Shown here: piece after piece, positions 24,258-31,967 of the stretch
Numbering within the stretch: the stretch's first letter is position 1
Layout of the letters: every line of letters starts with the position of its first letter
NCBI GenBank assembly: GCA_013820855.1
Contig: JACDHV010000003.1
Location: forward strand, 1 to 43,307
Reading direction: 5' to 3'
DNA length: 43,307 nucleotides
Origin: Gemmatimonadales bacterium
GTDB lineage: Bacteria; Gemmatimonadota; Gemmatimonadetes; Gemmatimonadales; GWC2-71-9
Program-made: the position numbers and the translations under genes
The notes under the pieces: generated by a model
Databases searched by the model: none
Told to the model about the DNA's origin: nothing
The model's input: only the letters and a program-made list of their open reading frames with translations

Positions 24258-25207
24258 TCAACCCCGCAATTTTCTCCGCTCGTAGGTGTAGATCACGGGC
24301 AGGTAGAAGATCAGGTCGGCCATCAGCTTGCCGGCGAGAATGCCGAGCCCGGTGTCCGCCCAAGCGAAGCCGAGTTTCGGCTGCGCGAGCGTGGGATCGA
24401 GGTGACTCCCGAGGACACGGACGAGGAGGTGGCAATCATGGCCGCGCCGAAGACCACGTCTCGCCAGGCCGCATCGGGCCAGAAGGGAACGCCCTCCCGG
24501 CGCAGCAGCTCGTCGTAGTTCCGACGATAGGTCGCGGGATCCACCGGCTCTCCCGCCTTCGGCCGCTCGGAGATGCCGTGCCGGAGCACCAGTATCAGGT
24601 GCAGACCGATCATCAGGAACACCAGTGCCGGCAGGAAGAAGACGTGAAACGCGAAGAAGCGGCTCAGCGTGGCGCCGCCGATGGTGTCTCCGGCGATGAT
24701 GAAGCGCGCGATCTCGTCGCCCACGACCGGCATGCGCCGGGCCTGCGCGGCGCCGACGATGACCGACCAGACGGCGGTCTGGTCCCACCGGAGGAGCTGC
24801 CCGGTGAATGCCAGCGCGAGGGTGAGCAGCAGGAGCACCGCGCCGCTGAGCCAGTTGAGCTCGCGGGGGAACTTGTATGCCGCCATGAGATACGTGCGCG
24901 ACACGTGGATGCCGATGAGCAGCACCATGGCGGACGCGCCGAAGTAGTGCATGCCGCGCAGGAACCGGCCGAGGAGCGCCTGCTCCGAGATGAACTGCAG
25001 GCTCTCGTACGCCTGGCCGCTCGACGGCACGTATGCGGTGGCGAGCGCGATTCCGGTGGCGACCTGGAGGACGAACGCCAGGAGGGTGGCGCTGCCGAAG
25101 ACGTACCACCAGCCGGTCCGAGGCGGCACCGGATGCTGGAGTGCCCGGCGCGTGGCGGTGAGCAGACCGCTGCGGTCGTCGAGCCAGGCCAGGAACTGCT
25201 GGATCAC
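24258..25207 (-). pseudogene. Cytochrome b of a bc-type complex, truncated and joined out of frame to a foreign tail
   Basis: Residues 1 to about 270 are a good cytochrome b/b6 N-terminal half: four membrane helices with haem ligands in [21 protein letters not shown] and [21 protein letters not shown], plus the conserved loop [18 protein letters not shown]. The start is GTG 25207, seven bases after the Rieske stop. At about 24430 the frame breaks within [13 protein letters not shown]. Adding one base would continue to a stop at 24258 with [12 protein letters not shown] and [26 protein letters not shown]. That end is not cytochrome b: the ef loop with the PEWY-type Qo motif and the last helices are absent. 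It resembles the C-terminus of a small polytopic membrane protein. A deletion fusing two genes is the simplest reading. Without the Qo half the complex could not work. Confidence 0.82.
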
Positions 25208-25214
25208 GGCGGGC

Positions 25215-25715
25215 TCACGCGATGGGGATGGGACTGGTCTGGATCTCGACCTGACCGTTCCGCACCCGCACCGGGTACGTCGGCAGCGGCTTGGGCGGGG
25301 GTCCGGCCGACACGGTGCCATCGGCGTAGTACACGCCGCCGTGACAGGGACAGAGGAACAGCTCGGCAGCGGCCACCCAGCGCACCGGGCAGCCGAGATG
25401 GGTACAGTGGACCGAGTATGCGATGAAGCGCGACTGGTCTTCGCGCCGGAGCCACGCCGCGGTACGCGCCGTCACCCCCGCCCAGGGCAGGGCTGAAGCA
25501 TCATCGAACCGCACGGTCACCGTCTTGCCCACCTCGAACTCGTCGACTCCTCCGACAGGGCGCCACACCCGAGGCTCCCTGCGGGTGAGCGGCGCGAAGA
25601 GGAAGCCGATGACGGGCAGCCCTAGCACCGCGCCGACCGCGGCCGAGAGCCCCACGGAGAGGCGGGTCAGGAAGCGGCGTCGCTCTGGTGGCGCAGCCGG
25701 GGGAGTCGCGTTCAT
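25215..25715 (-). CDS. Rieske iron-sulfur protein of a bc-type complex
   Basis: Membrane-anchored [2Fe-2S] subunit of about 166 residues that passes electrons from quinol to cytochrome c. A twin-arginine-like N-terminus ([30 protein letters not shown]) forms the anchor. The cluster ligands are CTHLGC and CPCHGG with the expected spacing, followed by [15 protein letters not shown] 25715 ([15 protein letters not shown]) is chosen; a promoter TTGTCG-N17-TATGTT lies about 45 bases upstream, so the ORF-track start at 25808 is upstream of transcription. It is first in an operon with the broken cytochrome b seven bases downstream. The gene itself looks intact. Confidence 0.94.
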   Translation of the reverse strand: MNATPPAAPPERRRFLTRLSVGLSAAVGAVLGLPVIGFLFAPLTRREPRVWRPVGGVDEFEVGKTVTVRFDDASALPWAGVTARTAAWLRREDQSRFIAYSVHCTHLGCPVRWVAAAELFLCPCHGGVYYADGTVSAGPPPKPLPTYPVRVRNGQVEIQTSPIPIA

Positions 25716-25759
25716 AGAAGTTCCGTCAGCGGAGGCGGTAGGCGAAGCGCCGGGGAGCC

Positions 25760-25788
25760 AACATAGGAAGCGCATCGGGGCACGACAA
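25760..25788 (-). promoter_or_regulatory. Promoter of the Rieske/cytochrome b operon
   Basis: On the minus strand TTGTCG (25788-25783), exactly 17 bases, TATGTT (25765-25760). The transcript would start near 25753, about 38 bases before ATG 25715. Confidence 0.6.
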
Positions 25789-26032
25789 GCATGAGCCGCC
25801 ACGGGCAAGCTGGGAGCAACCTAATGTTGTACCTGAGAGCTGAGCTGTAGATCATCTGAATTGAAATGACTTACTGCAAGCAGCCCACTCATTCCCGACC
25901 TACTTCGGGCAGAGGCGCTCGCCGGTTTACCATGGAAAGGTGCCTCGAAACGGTGCCGATCCGAACCGCTCGGCACGTCCGGACGGGTCGTCTGCTTGAC
26001 AGAACTGCGCCCGCTGGGAGCATTACTGGTCC
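25789..26032. other. Divergent intergenic region before the porin
   Basis: Together with the Rieske promoter this fills the ~317-base gap between Rieske and porin starts. I see no ORF worth calling. A perfect TTGACA occurs at 25996-26001, but no good -10 sits at 17 bases; CATTAC follows at 19. Possible CACC/GGTG-type small hairpins are unconvincing. Confidence 0.4.
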
Positions 26033-27035
26033 ATGCGCAACAAGGCGCTGCCCCGTCTCGTCCTGATCGCCGCGCTGGCGGTGGCCGCCGGCCGCACCGC
26101 GCACGCCCAGAGTCTCCGCGCACAGCTCGGTGGACTGTTCATCTTCGGTGAGGGGCAGGACCCGCTGTTCCTCGGGGGCACCGGCGACCCGAACAATCCG
26201 GACTCCGTCAGCATCCACGGCAGCCACTTCGTGCCCGCGGCCGTCGCCAGCAACGGCACGGTCATTTCCTTTCTGACGAACTCCATCGGCAGCAACGTCG
26301 CGAACGTGCCGGTGAGCGCCACGAGCGGCGGCTCCACCTTCAGCTTCGAGGGCGGTGTTCCGGTGCGAACCTCGACCTCGGCCGGCCCGGTCTTCGGCGA
26401 GCGGGCGCAGACCCTGGGCCGCGGCCGCATCCTCGCGGGCATCGCGCGAACCGGCGTGCATTTCAAGGCCCTCCGCGGTGTCGATCTGGACAATGTCCGC
26501 TTCACGTTCACGCACGGGAATTGGGACTTTCCGGGCTGCGACGAGGTGGCGGGCGGTGACTGCTCGCTGCTCGGTGTTCCGGTGGTCGAGAACGAGACCA
26601 TCGACCCCCTCCCGCGGTCCACTTCTTCGGCGGAACCCCGGAGAACCCGGTGCTCACCGCCTCGCGCTTCGTGCGCGGGTCCGCCACCGGCCTGGGCGAC
26701 GCGAACGCCCGGGTCAAGGTGAATCTTCGCCGGAGCGAGCCGCTGGCGGTCGGCGTGCTTGCAGACGTGAGATTTCCCACCGGCAGCGAGAAGGACCTGC
26801 TCGGCGCCGGCGCCTTCGCCGCGCGCGGCCTGGCCATCGTGTCGCCCGGTTCGGCGACTTCTCGCCGCACGCGAACGTGGGCTACCTGTATCGCGGAGGC
26901 GAATTCGAGAGTGACGCGGTGCTGGGCACCCTGGGCTTCGTCACCCGCTGACGCCCTGGGCCACGGTCGCGGTGGACGTGATCTCTCAGCTTCAGGTCGG
27001 CGACAGCCCGCTCGAGGTGCCGGATCCGGTCCCAA
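26033..27035 (+). pseudogene. Outer-membrane beta-barrel (porin/transporter-like) protein with three frameshifts and lost end
   Basis: It starts with a clear signal peptide, MRNKALPRLVLIAALAVAAGRTAHA, then GGLFIFGEGQDPLFLGG and a beta-rich region. The frame changes three times, always as if one base were missing: near 26610 in a C5 run (restoring IDPPPAVHFFGGTPENP), near 26848 (restoring ARFGDFSPHANVGYLYRGGEFE), and near 26949 (restoring LTPWATVAVDVISQLQVGDS). Joined together the protein resembles Gram-negative transporter-type barrels that end in alternating strands. After LEVPDPV at about 27030 the barrel stops and antisense sequence of the facing gene begins, so the last strands are lost. 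Function if restored: diffusion channel, substrate unknown. Confidence 0.7.
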
Positions 27036-28168
27036 CGGCCGCCCTCGCGGCGGAGAGTGGCGCTGAAGGCGACGGTCTGTCGCTCGTTGCGCTGGCTGCT
27101 GGTGTTGAGACAGGTGTACGAGCCGCGCACCAGCGCCTCGGCGTTGGAGTCGGTGACGTCGAGTCGCTCACGTCGAGCTGTGCACGGACGTCGCGCACCA
27201 GTTGGAAGAACTGCTCCCAGCCGTGCCGCTGCGCCCCCGTCATCCCCGGATAGACCCGCTGCAGATCGTTCAGGTTCCGCGATTCGACCGCGCTTGCATA
27301 CTGGGCCGATAAGGTTGCGGATGTCGGGTCTCGGGTCGACCGGCCGCGGTGGCGGGGGAGCCGCGCGAGCCGGAACGGGGGCCTCCTGCACCGGGGGGGG
27401 GCGGGCGCGAGGGCCGTGTCCCGCACCGGGGCCGCTGCCGGGCCGGGAGGGGAATCCACGGGTGGCGCAGGTGCTGCCGCGCCGGCACCGTCGGTTGGAA
27501 TTCTGATGTGCGGCGGCCCGGGCGTGGGCGCCGTGTCGGCAGGGAGTGGAGGCCTTGGCACGGCCGCCGCCGCAGGGGGCTCCCGTGGAACCGCCGGACG
27601 CCTGTCCTGCGCCGGCCTTCGCTCGACGTTGGGCAGCGGCCGGTCGCGCGGCACCCGGGGCTCCGCGGCCTCTCCCGGCGCTGGGCCGGCGGCGAATCGG
27701 CACCGGGAGGTGTTCCGGCCGCGGGCTCGAGCGTGTGCGTGACCTCCAGGGCGGTCTGCGGCCGGTCCGCCGGGCGCTTGGCGAGGCACTCCCGCACCAC
27801 AGAACGCCGATGCCGAACGCCATGACCACCATGTAGGCGAGGGCGAGGTCCATCACGAACGCGGGGTCCCGCTTCCCGGTCCGGAGATAGGCGTAGAGCG
27901 CCACCGAGATGGCGAGGCAGCTCGTGGCGATCCCGTCCACCACGTTGAATCGAGCCCATCGGGGGTCCACCGGCTCGGCGAAGTAGAGGGCGACGTGTCC
28001 CAGCGCGGGCGCGAGGATCCAGAGCCCGCCCGCGACGAACGCCATGATCTCGACCCGGCGGGATGCCTGGCGAAGCAGGTCACCCGGCAGCTTGCGCGGT
28101 CCGGGCGTGGTCCTGGGCCCGGTGATGGTCTCGCGCGCGAGGCGGCCGATCAGCTTGGGCGTGGGCAT
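27030..28168 (-). pseudogene. Collapsed membrane/Ser-Thr-kinase-like gene with proline-rich linker and NTF2-like tail
   Basis: N-terminus (28168 down to about 27797): MPTPKLIGRLARETITG, then four probable membrane helices (IMAFVAGGLWILAPALGHVALYF, VVDGIATSCLAISVALYAYL, FVMDLALAYMVVMAFGIGVL). At 27797 the frame jumps to VVRECLAKRPADRPQTALEVTHTLE, the very end of a Hanks-type kinase domain; the catalytic part is absent. A long Pro/Ala linker follows in two frames, then YASAVESRNLNDLQRVYPGMTGAQRHGWEQFF and DSNAEALVRGSYTCLNTSSQRNERQTVAFSATL, an NTF2/SnoaL-like module in alternating frames. So one large internal deletion plus several one-base indels. The 428-residue ORF in the track only looks intact. 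Intact relatives I recall carry TM domain, kinase and C-terminal module in one protein. Confidence 0.7.
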
Positions 28169-28171
28169 CGA

Positions 28172-28768
28172 CTACTCCGGAGTCGGGGAGCGAAGCCGCT
28201 CCACGTCCTCGGGGTGATCGAGATCCGCGAGCACGGCCGGCGGCCATTCCATCACGGCGGCTTCGTCGTGGTAATCTCGAACGACGCCCCGGCCTCCCGT
28301 CTCATCTGCTCGGCCGAGGGCGGGAAAGAGGGGCCGGGCATAGAGCGTGGGTGGCGCCTGCACGCCGCCGTAGAGGGAGACCACCATCGGCGCCGAACCC
28401 TGACGGAACCTCTCGACCAGGCCCGCCACCATCGCGGATGTCACGAGCGGCATGTCGGCGAGGAGCACGACCGCGGCCTCGCAGTCGGCGGGGACCCGCT
28501 CGATGCCGGTCCTGAGCGAGTGGTGCATCCCACCCGCGTAGTCCGGGTTCACGACCAGCGTCACCTCCAGTCCCTGGAGTGCTTGCGCCACCCGGCTGGC
28601 CTCGAACCCGAGCACGACGATGACGGGCGCGAGACCCGCCTCGAGCGCCCGGCGCGCGGTCCGGCGGACCACGGCCTCCTCACCGAGGTCCACCAGCAGC
28701 TTGTTGGTGCCGAGCCGGGAGGAGGTGCCCGCGGCGAGCACCACGCCGGCCACGGGGCCGATGCGCAT
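28172..28768 (-). CDS. MobA/MocA-like nucleotidyltransferase
   Basis: Cytoplasmic Rossmann-like enzyme of about 198 residues that transfers a nucleotide from NTP. Motifs: VAGVVLAAGTSSRLGTNKLL (nucleotide loop), VNPDYAGGMHHSLRTGIE, VVLLADMPLVTSAMV (metal-binding Asp) and RGVVRDYHDEA. This is the pattern of MocA-type cytidylyl/guanylyl transferases for molybdenum cofactor, but no molybdenum enzyme is nearby, so another nucleotidyl-sugar role remains open. ATG 28768 is set by a perfect GGAGGTGA eight bases upstream, which lies in the end of the previous gene. It is four bases from the collapsed kinase gene downstream, so they shared an operon. Confidence 0.9.
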   Translation of the reverse strand: MRIGPVAGVVLAAGTSSRLGTNKLLVDLGEEAVVRRTARRALEAGLAPVIVVLGFEASRVAQALQGLEVTLVVNPDYAGGMHHSLRTGIERVPADCEAAVVLLADMPLVTSAMVAGLVERFRQGSAPMVVSLYGGVQAPPTLYARPLFPALGRADETGGRGVVRDYHDEAAVMEWPPAVLADLDHPEDVERLRSPTPE

Positions 28769-28776
28769 CTCCACGG

Positions 28777-29667
28777 TCACCTCCGGCGCGGCCAGAGCGC
28801 GCCGAGTCGGAAGTCCCATTCGGGGGGGTCGAACGCCTTGTTGCCGCCGGTCGGGTAGTGCGTCAGCTCGCCGACGACGATCCGGTCGTTCTTCAGGGCG
28901 TAGAGATCCACCCGCACGAAGTCGAACTCCTGTGCCAGGCACTCCGCGAGCATCCGCATCCTGCCGAAGCTCGAGGGCAGTGGGATGTCGGGCCCGGGCG
29001 GGTAGTACATCCGGAGTGCCGCCGGGCTGCCGTCGGGATGGTAGAAGTTGCGGGTGTGTCGCGTGAACCGGTCGAAGTCCACCTGCACCAGCGCCGCGGT
29101 GCCCCCGAAGCACAGCCACTTCCAGTCGGGTGGGATGTTCCCCTCTTCCCCTTCGAGGAGCTCCTCGATCACGAGCCGGGGACGAATACCCCGGTAGCCC
29201 CACTCGCCGTTCTTCCGCCAGTAGGGGTAGGCCAGCCATCCGCGGGCGCGCTCGACGATCGCCGAGCGGGTGGCGTCGTCGTCGGACGTGACGACTGCCG
29301 TCATGCCGCTCCCGTGGGTCGCCTTCACGACGTAACGGGCCGGGAGCTCCAGACGTCGCAGCTCGTCCGGGGCGTCGAGCACGCCGTAGAGGTCCGGCAG
29401 GTGTCCGGGACCGGCTCGCCGCTCGACGAAGTCGCGCAACGCGAGCTTGTCGGAGGTGACCGTGAGGAGCGGATCGCGGTCGCGCGCCATCTTGAGGAAC
29501 AGGTGGTGGGTGAGCGTCCGCGGGTTGGAAACGGGGAGAGGCGATCCGTGCCAGAGCAGGTGGCGCAGGCGCTGGAAGCCCATCGGCGGCAGGAGCGACG
29601 CCACGCTGCGTATCCGGCGCCAGAGCCTCCGCGAGCGCCGGAGCGCGGGCGTGACGTCAGGAGACAT
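28777..29667 (-). CDS. TupA-like ATP-grasp protein
   Basis: About 296 residues, soluble. The fold is recognisable as the TupA-like ATP-grasp family known from teichuronopeptide and surface polysaccharide loci: SDKLALRDFVERRAG, LPARYVVKATHGSGM (ATP-binding lysine strand), RPRLVIEELLEGEEG, DWKWLCFGG, VDFDRFTRHTRNFYH, and near the end FVRVDLYALKNDRIVVGELTHYPTGG with the metal-binding acidic residues. It would ligate an amino acid or carboxylate onto a glycan or peptide. ATG 29667 (MSPDVTPAL) overlaps the upstream AlkZ-like gene by eleven bases; the track's start at 29694 adds nine residues. Substrate unknown. Confidence 0.87.
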   Translation of the reverse strand: MSPDVTPALRRSRRLWRRIRSVASLLPPMGFQRLRHLLWHGSPLPVSNPRTLTHHLFLKMARDRDPLLTVTSDKLALRDFVERRAGPGHLPDLYGVLDAPDELRRLELPARYVVKATHGSGMTAVVTSDDDATRSAIVERARGWLAYPYWRKNGEWGYRGIRPRLVIEELLEGEEGNIPPDWKWLCFGGTAALVQVDFDRFTRHTRNFYHPDGSPAALRMYYPPGPDIPLPSSFGRMRMLAECLAQEFDFVRVDLYALKNDRIVVGELTHYPTGGNKAFDPPEWDFRLGALWPRRR

Positions 29668-30725
29668 CGGCCCGCAAGCCGAGGAATGCCGCATAGCGCC
29701 GGGCAGCCGCGCCGACCACGTGGCGCGCCGTAGAGTCGAGGCGTGTGAATGGGTTCAAGGAGATCCTGACGGAGCTCTCCCTCGTCGTCCTCGTCCACGT
29801 CCCCACGACCCGGCCGTTCACGACGATCGCGGGTCGGAGGATGTCCATGCCGTTCACCCCTCGCTCATGCGCCGGCGCGAGGATGGCGGCGCGATCGCGG
29901 TAGGCGACGGTATACTCGTCGAACGCCGGCAGGAGCCACGCCCGTCGTGAGGACGTGTCGGCCCGCTTGGCTGCCATCCAGTACCTCCGGCCTGCCAGCT
30001 CGTGAGAGACGAGCTGCCCGCTCGCCATGGCCAGGCCACCCATCGCCTCCCGGAGCGGAAGCCCCGACCACCAGGCGAAGGCGTGGAGGGCGGCGGGGCC
30101 GTGGCTGGTGAAGTAGCGTCGCGCCAGCTCGGCCAGCGCCTCGTCCCGGGCCATCCGCTTCCCTGGGGGCACCCATTCCTCCAGCAGGACGAACGTCTGG
30201 TGCTTCCCCTCCCGCGGGCCGACGCAGATGAGACCATCGTGCGCCAGGCGCCAGGTGAGGTGGAGACCCCGCCCGCCCGCGGTCGAAAGTCCCGCGCGGT
30301 CCAGCGTCCGATAAAGCGCGTCCCGGGCGAGGGACCGTCCCCCTTCCAGCGCCTCGACTACGACTTTGCGACTCCGGGCCAGCGCTTTCGCATCCAGGCC
30401 ATAGTCCCGCTCCAGTCGCGCCGCGCTCGACGCCACCACGCGGGGTGTCATCAGCGCCAGCATTCAACGGGCGTCCTCTGCCGCCACGAAAATGCAGTGT
30501 GCCGCGCATCGGCCAGGTGCGGACGATTCTGCGGTCGGCGATGGCGCGCTCGACGAGGCGCTCCGTGCCGCCGCGGGTCCGGAGCCCTATGGCCCACAGC
30601 GAGCCCAGGTAATCCTGCGCCTGGACGGCACCCAGCCACCGCACCGGCTCGGCGGGATCGTCGAAGTCCGTCGCCGCAAGGCGCTGGCTCTGCAGACGGT
30701 GGCGGCGAAGGTTGGCGGGCATCAT
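29657..30725 (-). pseudogene. AlkZ-like winged-helix protein (HTH_42 family), frameshift plus in-frame stop
   Basis: Family of DNA glycosylases related to AlkZ/YcaQ that release bulky or cross-linked bases. N-terminus MMPANLRRHRLQSQRLAATD and the active-site region WLGAVQAQDYLGSLWAIGLRTR read well from ATG 30725. After MRGTLHF an extra T (in the TTTT near 30490) shifts the frame. In the restored frame the text is VAAEDAR, then TGA where relatives have a Trp codon, then MLALMTPRVV, which is the ATG 30463 ORF that runs to 29657 with RRYFTSHGPAALHAFAWWSGL and GRVVGTWTRT. So there are two independent lesions within about 25 bases. The gene begins directly at a perfect extended -10 promoter and is first in a four-gene run. 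Confidence 0.8.
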
Positions 30726-30733
30726 CGGCCGGA

Positions 30734-30742
30734 ATTATATCA
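30734..30742 (-). promoter_or_regulatory. Perfect extended -10 promoter, leaderless AlkZ-like transcript
   Basis: The minus strand reads TGATATAAT, a consensus TATAAT with TG extension, eight bases before the ATGATG at 30725. Transcription should begin at or just before the ATG. No clear -35 is needed or seen. Confidence 0.62.
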
Positions 30743-30770
30743 GCCGGGAAGCCGGGCGTCGTGTGTGCTC

Positions 30771-30797
30771 TTGCCCGCGAATCGGCCGCTCCATAGT
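30771..30797 (+). promoter_or_regulatory. Possible promoter of the beta-propeller lipoprotein
   Basis: TTGCCC (30771-30776) and CATAGT (30792-30797) are 15 bases apart; TAGTGG at 17 is the alternative. The hexamers resemble others in this window, but the spacing is not ideal. The coding start is 41 bases downstream with GGAGAG before it. Confidence 0.33.
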
Positions 30798-30838
30798 GGG
30801 ACGGTGCCTCTTGGCCTCACCTCCACTGGAGAGCTCTC

Positions 30839-31957
30839 ATGGCTCGCTTCATCCCGAACGTGTCCGCGGCGACCGCGATCGGCGCCGCGCTGGTTCTTGC
30901 GTGCGCCGACCCCTCGTCTCCCGCCCCCGAATCCGCTTCCTCGCTCGAGTCGGCCTCTCACCCCGCCGGTGCACCGACGCTGCGGGTGCAGCACAGCGGC
31001 ACGACCAACCGGCTCCAGGCGATCAGCCCTGTCGATGCGAAGGCGGTGTGGGCCAGCGGCCTGGGGGGCACGTTCGTGCTCACCACCGACGGCGGCAGGC
31101 ACTGGGAAGCCGGGGTGGTGGAAGGGGCTGAGCTGCTGCAGTTCCGCGACGTGCATGGGGTGAGCGAGAAGGTGGCATATCTGCTGTCCACCGGCTTCGG
31201 CGAGGACTCGCGCATCTACAAGACGGTGGACGGCGGCAAGACCCGGACGTTGCAGTTCAAGAACCAGCACCCCAAGGGCTTCTACGACTGCTTCGACTTC
31301 TGGACCCCCGACCGGGGCATCACCACAGGCGACGCGGTGAACGGCCGACTTCCGGTGATTCGCACCAGGAACGGCGGCGCCGACTGGCGCAGGATCGCCG
31401 GCAAGCTGCCGCCGGCCCAGCCAGGCGAGGCGGCGTTCGCCGCCAGCGGCACCTGCGTCGCCACCCAGGGCACCGAGCACGGCTGGATCGCCACCGGGGC
31501 CGCGGAAAGGGCGAGAATCCTGGCCACCACCGATGGCGGCGACACCTGGAATTCGTACGACACGCCCATCGTGCAGGGCACGCCCGCCTCGGGCCTCTTC
31601 ACGGTGGCCTTCCGCGACCGCCGGCACGGCATCCTCGCCGGAGGCGATCTCGAAGCGCCCGACGCGCTCTCGGACAACGTCGCCCTGTCGAGCGACGGAG
31701 GAAGGACCTGGAACCTGATGAGCGGCACCCCGTTCCCGGGAGCCGCCTACGGGCTGAGCTACGTGTCCCCCGACGACCAGGGCTTCAGACGGACCGTGGT
31801 CATCACCGGACCGGCGGGCGCGGCCTGGACCAGGAATGAAGGGAAGAAGTGGCACCTGCTCGATGGGGTGCGCGACTACTGGGCCGTGGCCTTCGCCAAC
31901 CGCCGCCATGGATGGCTGGTGGGAACCGAGGGCAGGATCCTGAAGCTGGTCTTCTGA
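30839..31957 (+). CDS. Lipoprotein with YCF48/BNR-like beta-propeller repeats
   Basis: Exported protein of 372 residues with lipoprotein signal ATAIGAALVLACAD (cysteine near 22). The mature part consists of propeller blades with the sialidase/photosystem-assembly style repeat: TFVLTTDGGRHWEAG, IYKTVDGGKT, VIRTRNGGADWRRIAG, ILATTDGGDTWNSYD, VALSSDGGRTWNLM and a final WTRNEGKKWHLLDG. The blades WVASGLGG/GWLVGTEGRIL type connect them. No catalytic sialidase residues are evident, so binding or scaffolding at the envelope is more likely than hydrolysis. ATG 30839 has GGAGAG nine bases upstream. It converges on the flavoprotein gene with ten bases between stops. Confidence 0.88.
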   Translation: MARFIPNVSAATAIGAALVLACADPSSPAPESASSLESASHPAGAPTLRVQHSGTTNRLQAISPVDAKAVWASGLGGTFVLTTDGGRHWEAGVVEGAELLQFRDVHGVSEKVAYLLSTGFGEDSRIYKTVDGGKTRTLQFKNQHPKGFYDCFDFWTPDRGITTGDAVNGRLPVIRTRNGGADWRRIAGKLPPAQPGEAAFAASGTCVATQGTEHGWIATGAAERARILATTDGGDTWNSYDTPIVQGTPASGLFTVAFRDRRHGILAGGDLEAPDALSDNVALSSDGGRTWNLMSGTPFPGAAYGLSYVSPDDQGFRRTVVITGPAGAAWTRNEGKKWHLLDGVRDYWAVAFANRRHGWLVGTEGRILKLVF

Positions 31958-31967
31958 GCGCGAACGG

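Noticed and set aside
26882-28168. 428-residue minus-strand ORF as an intact protein
   Set aside because: Its middle is a meaningless frame; homologous text alternates between frames, so it is a damaged gene, not one intact CDS.
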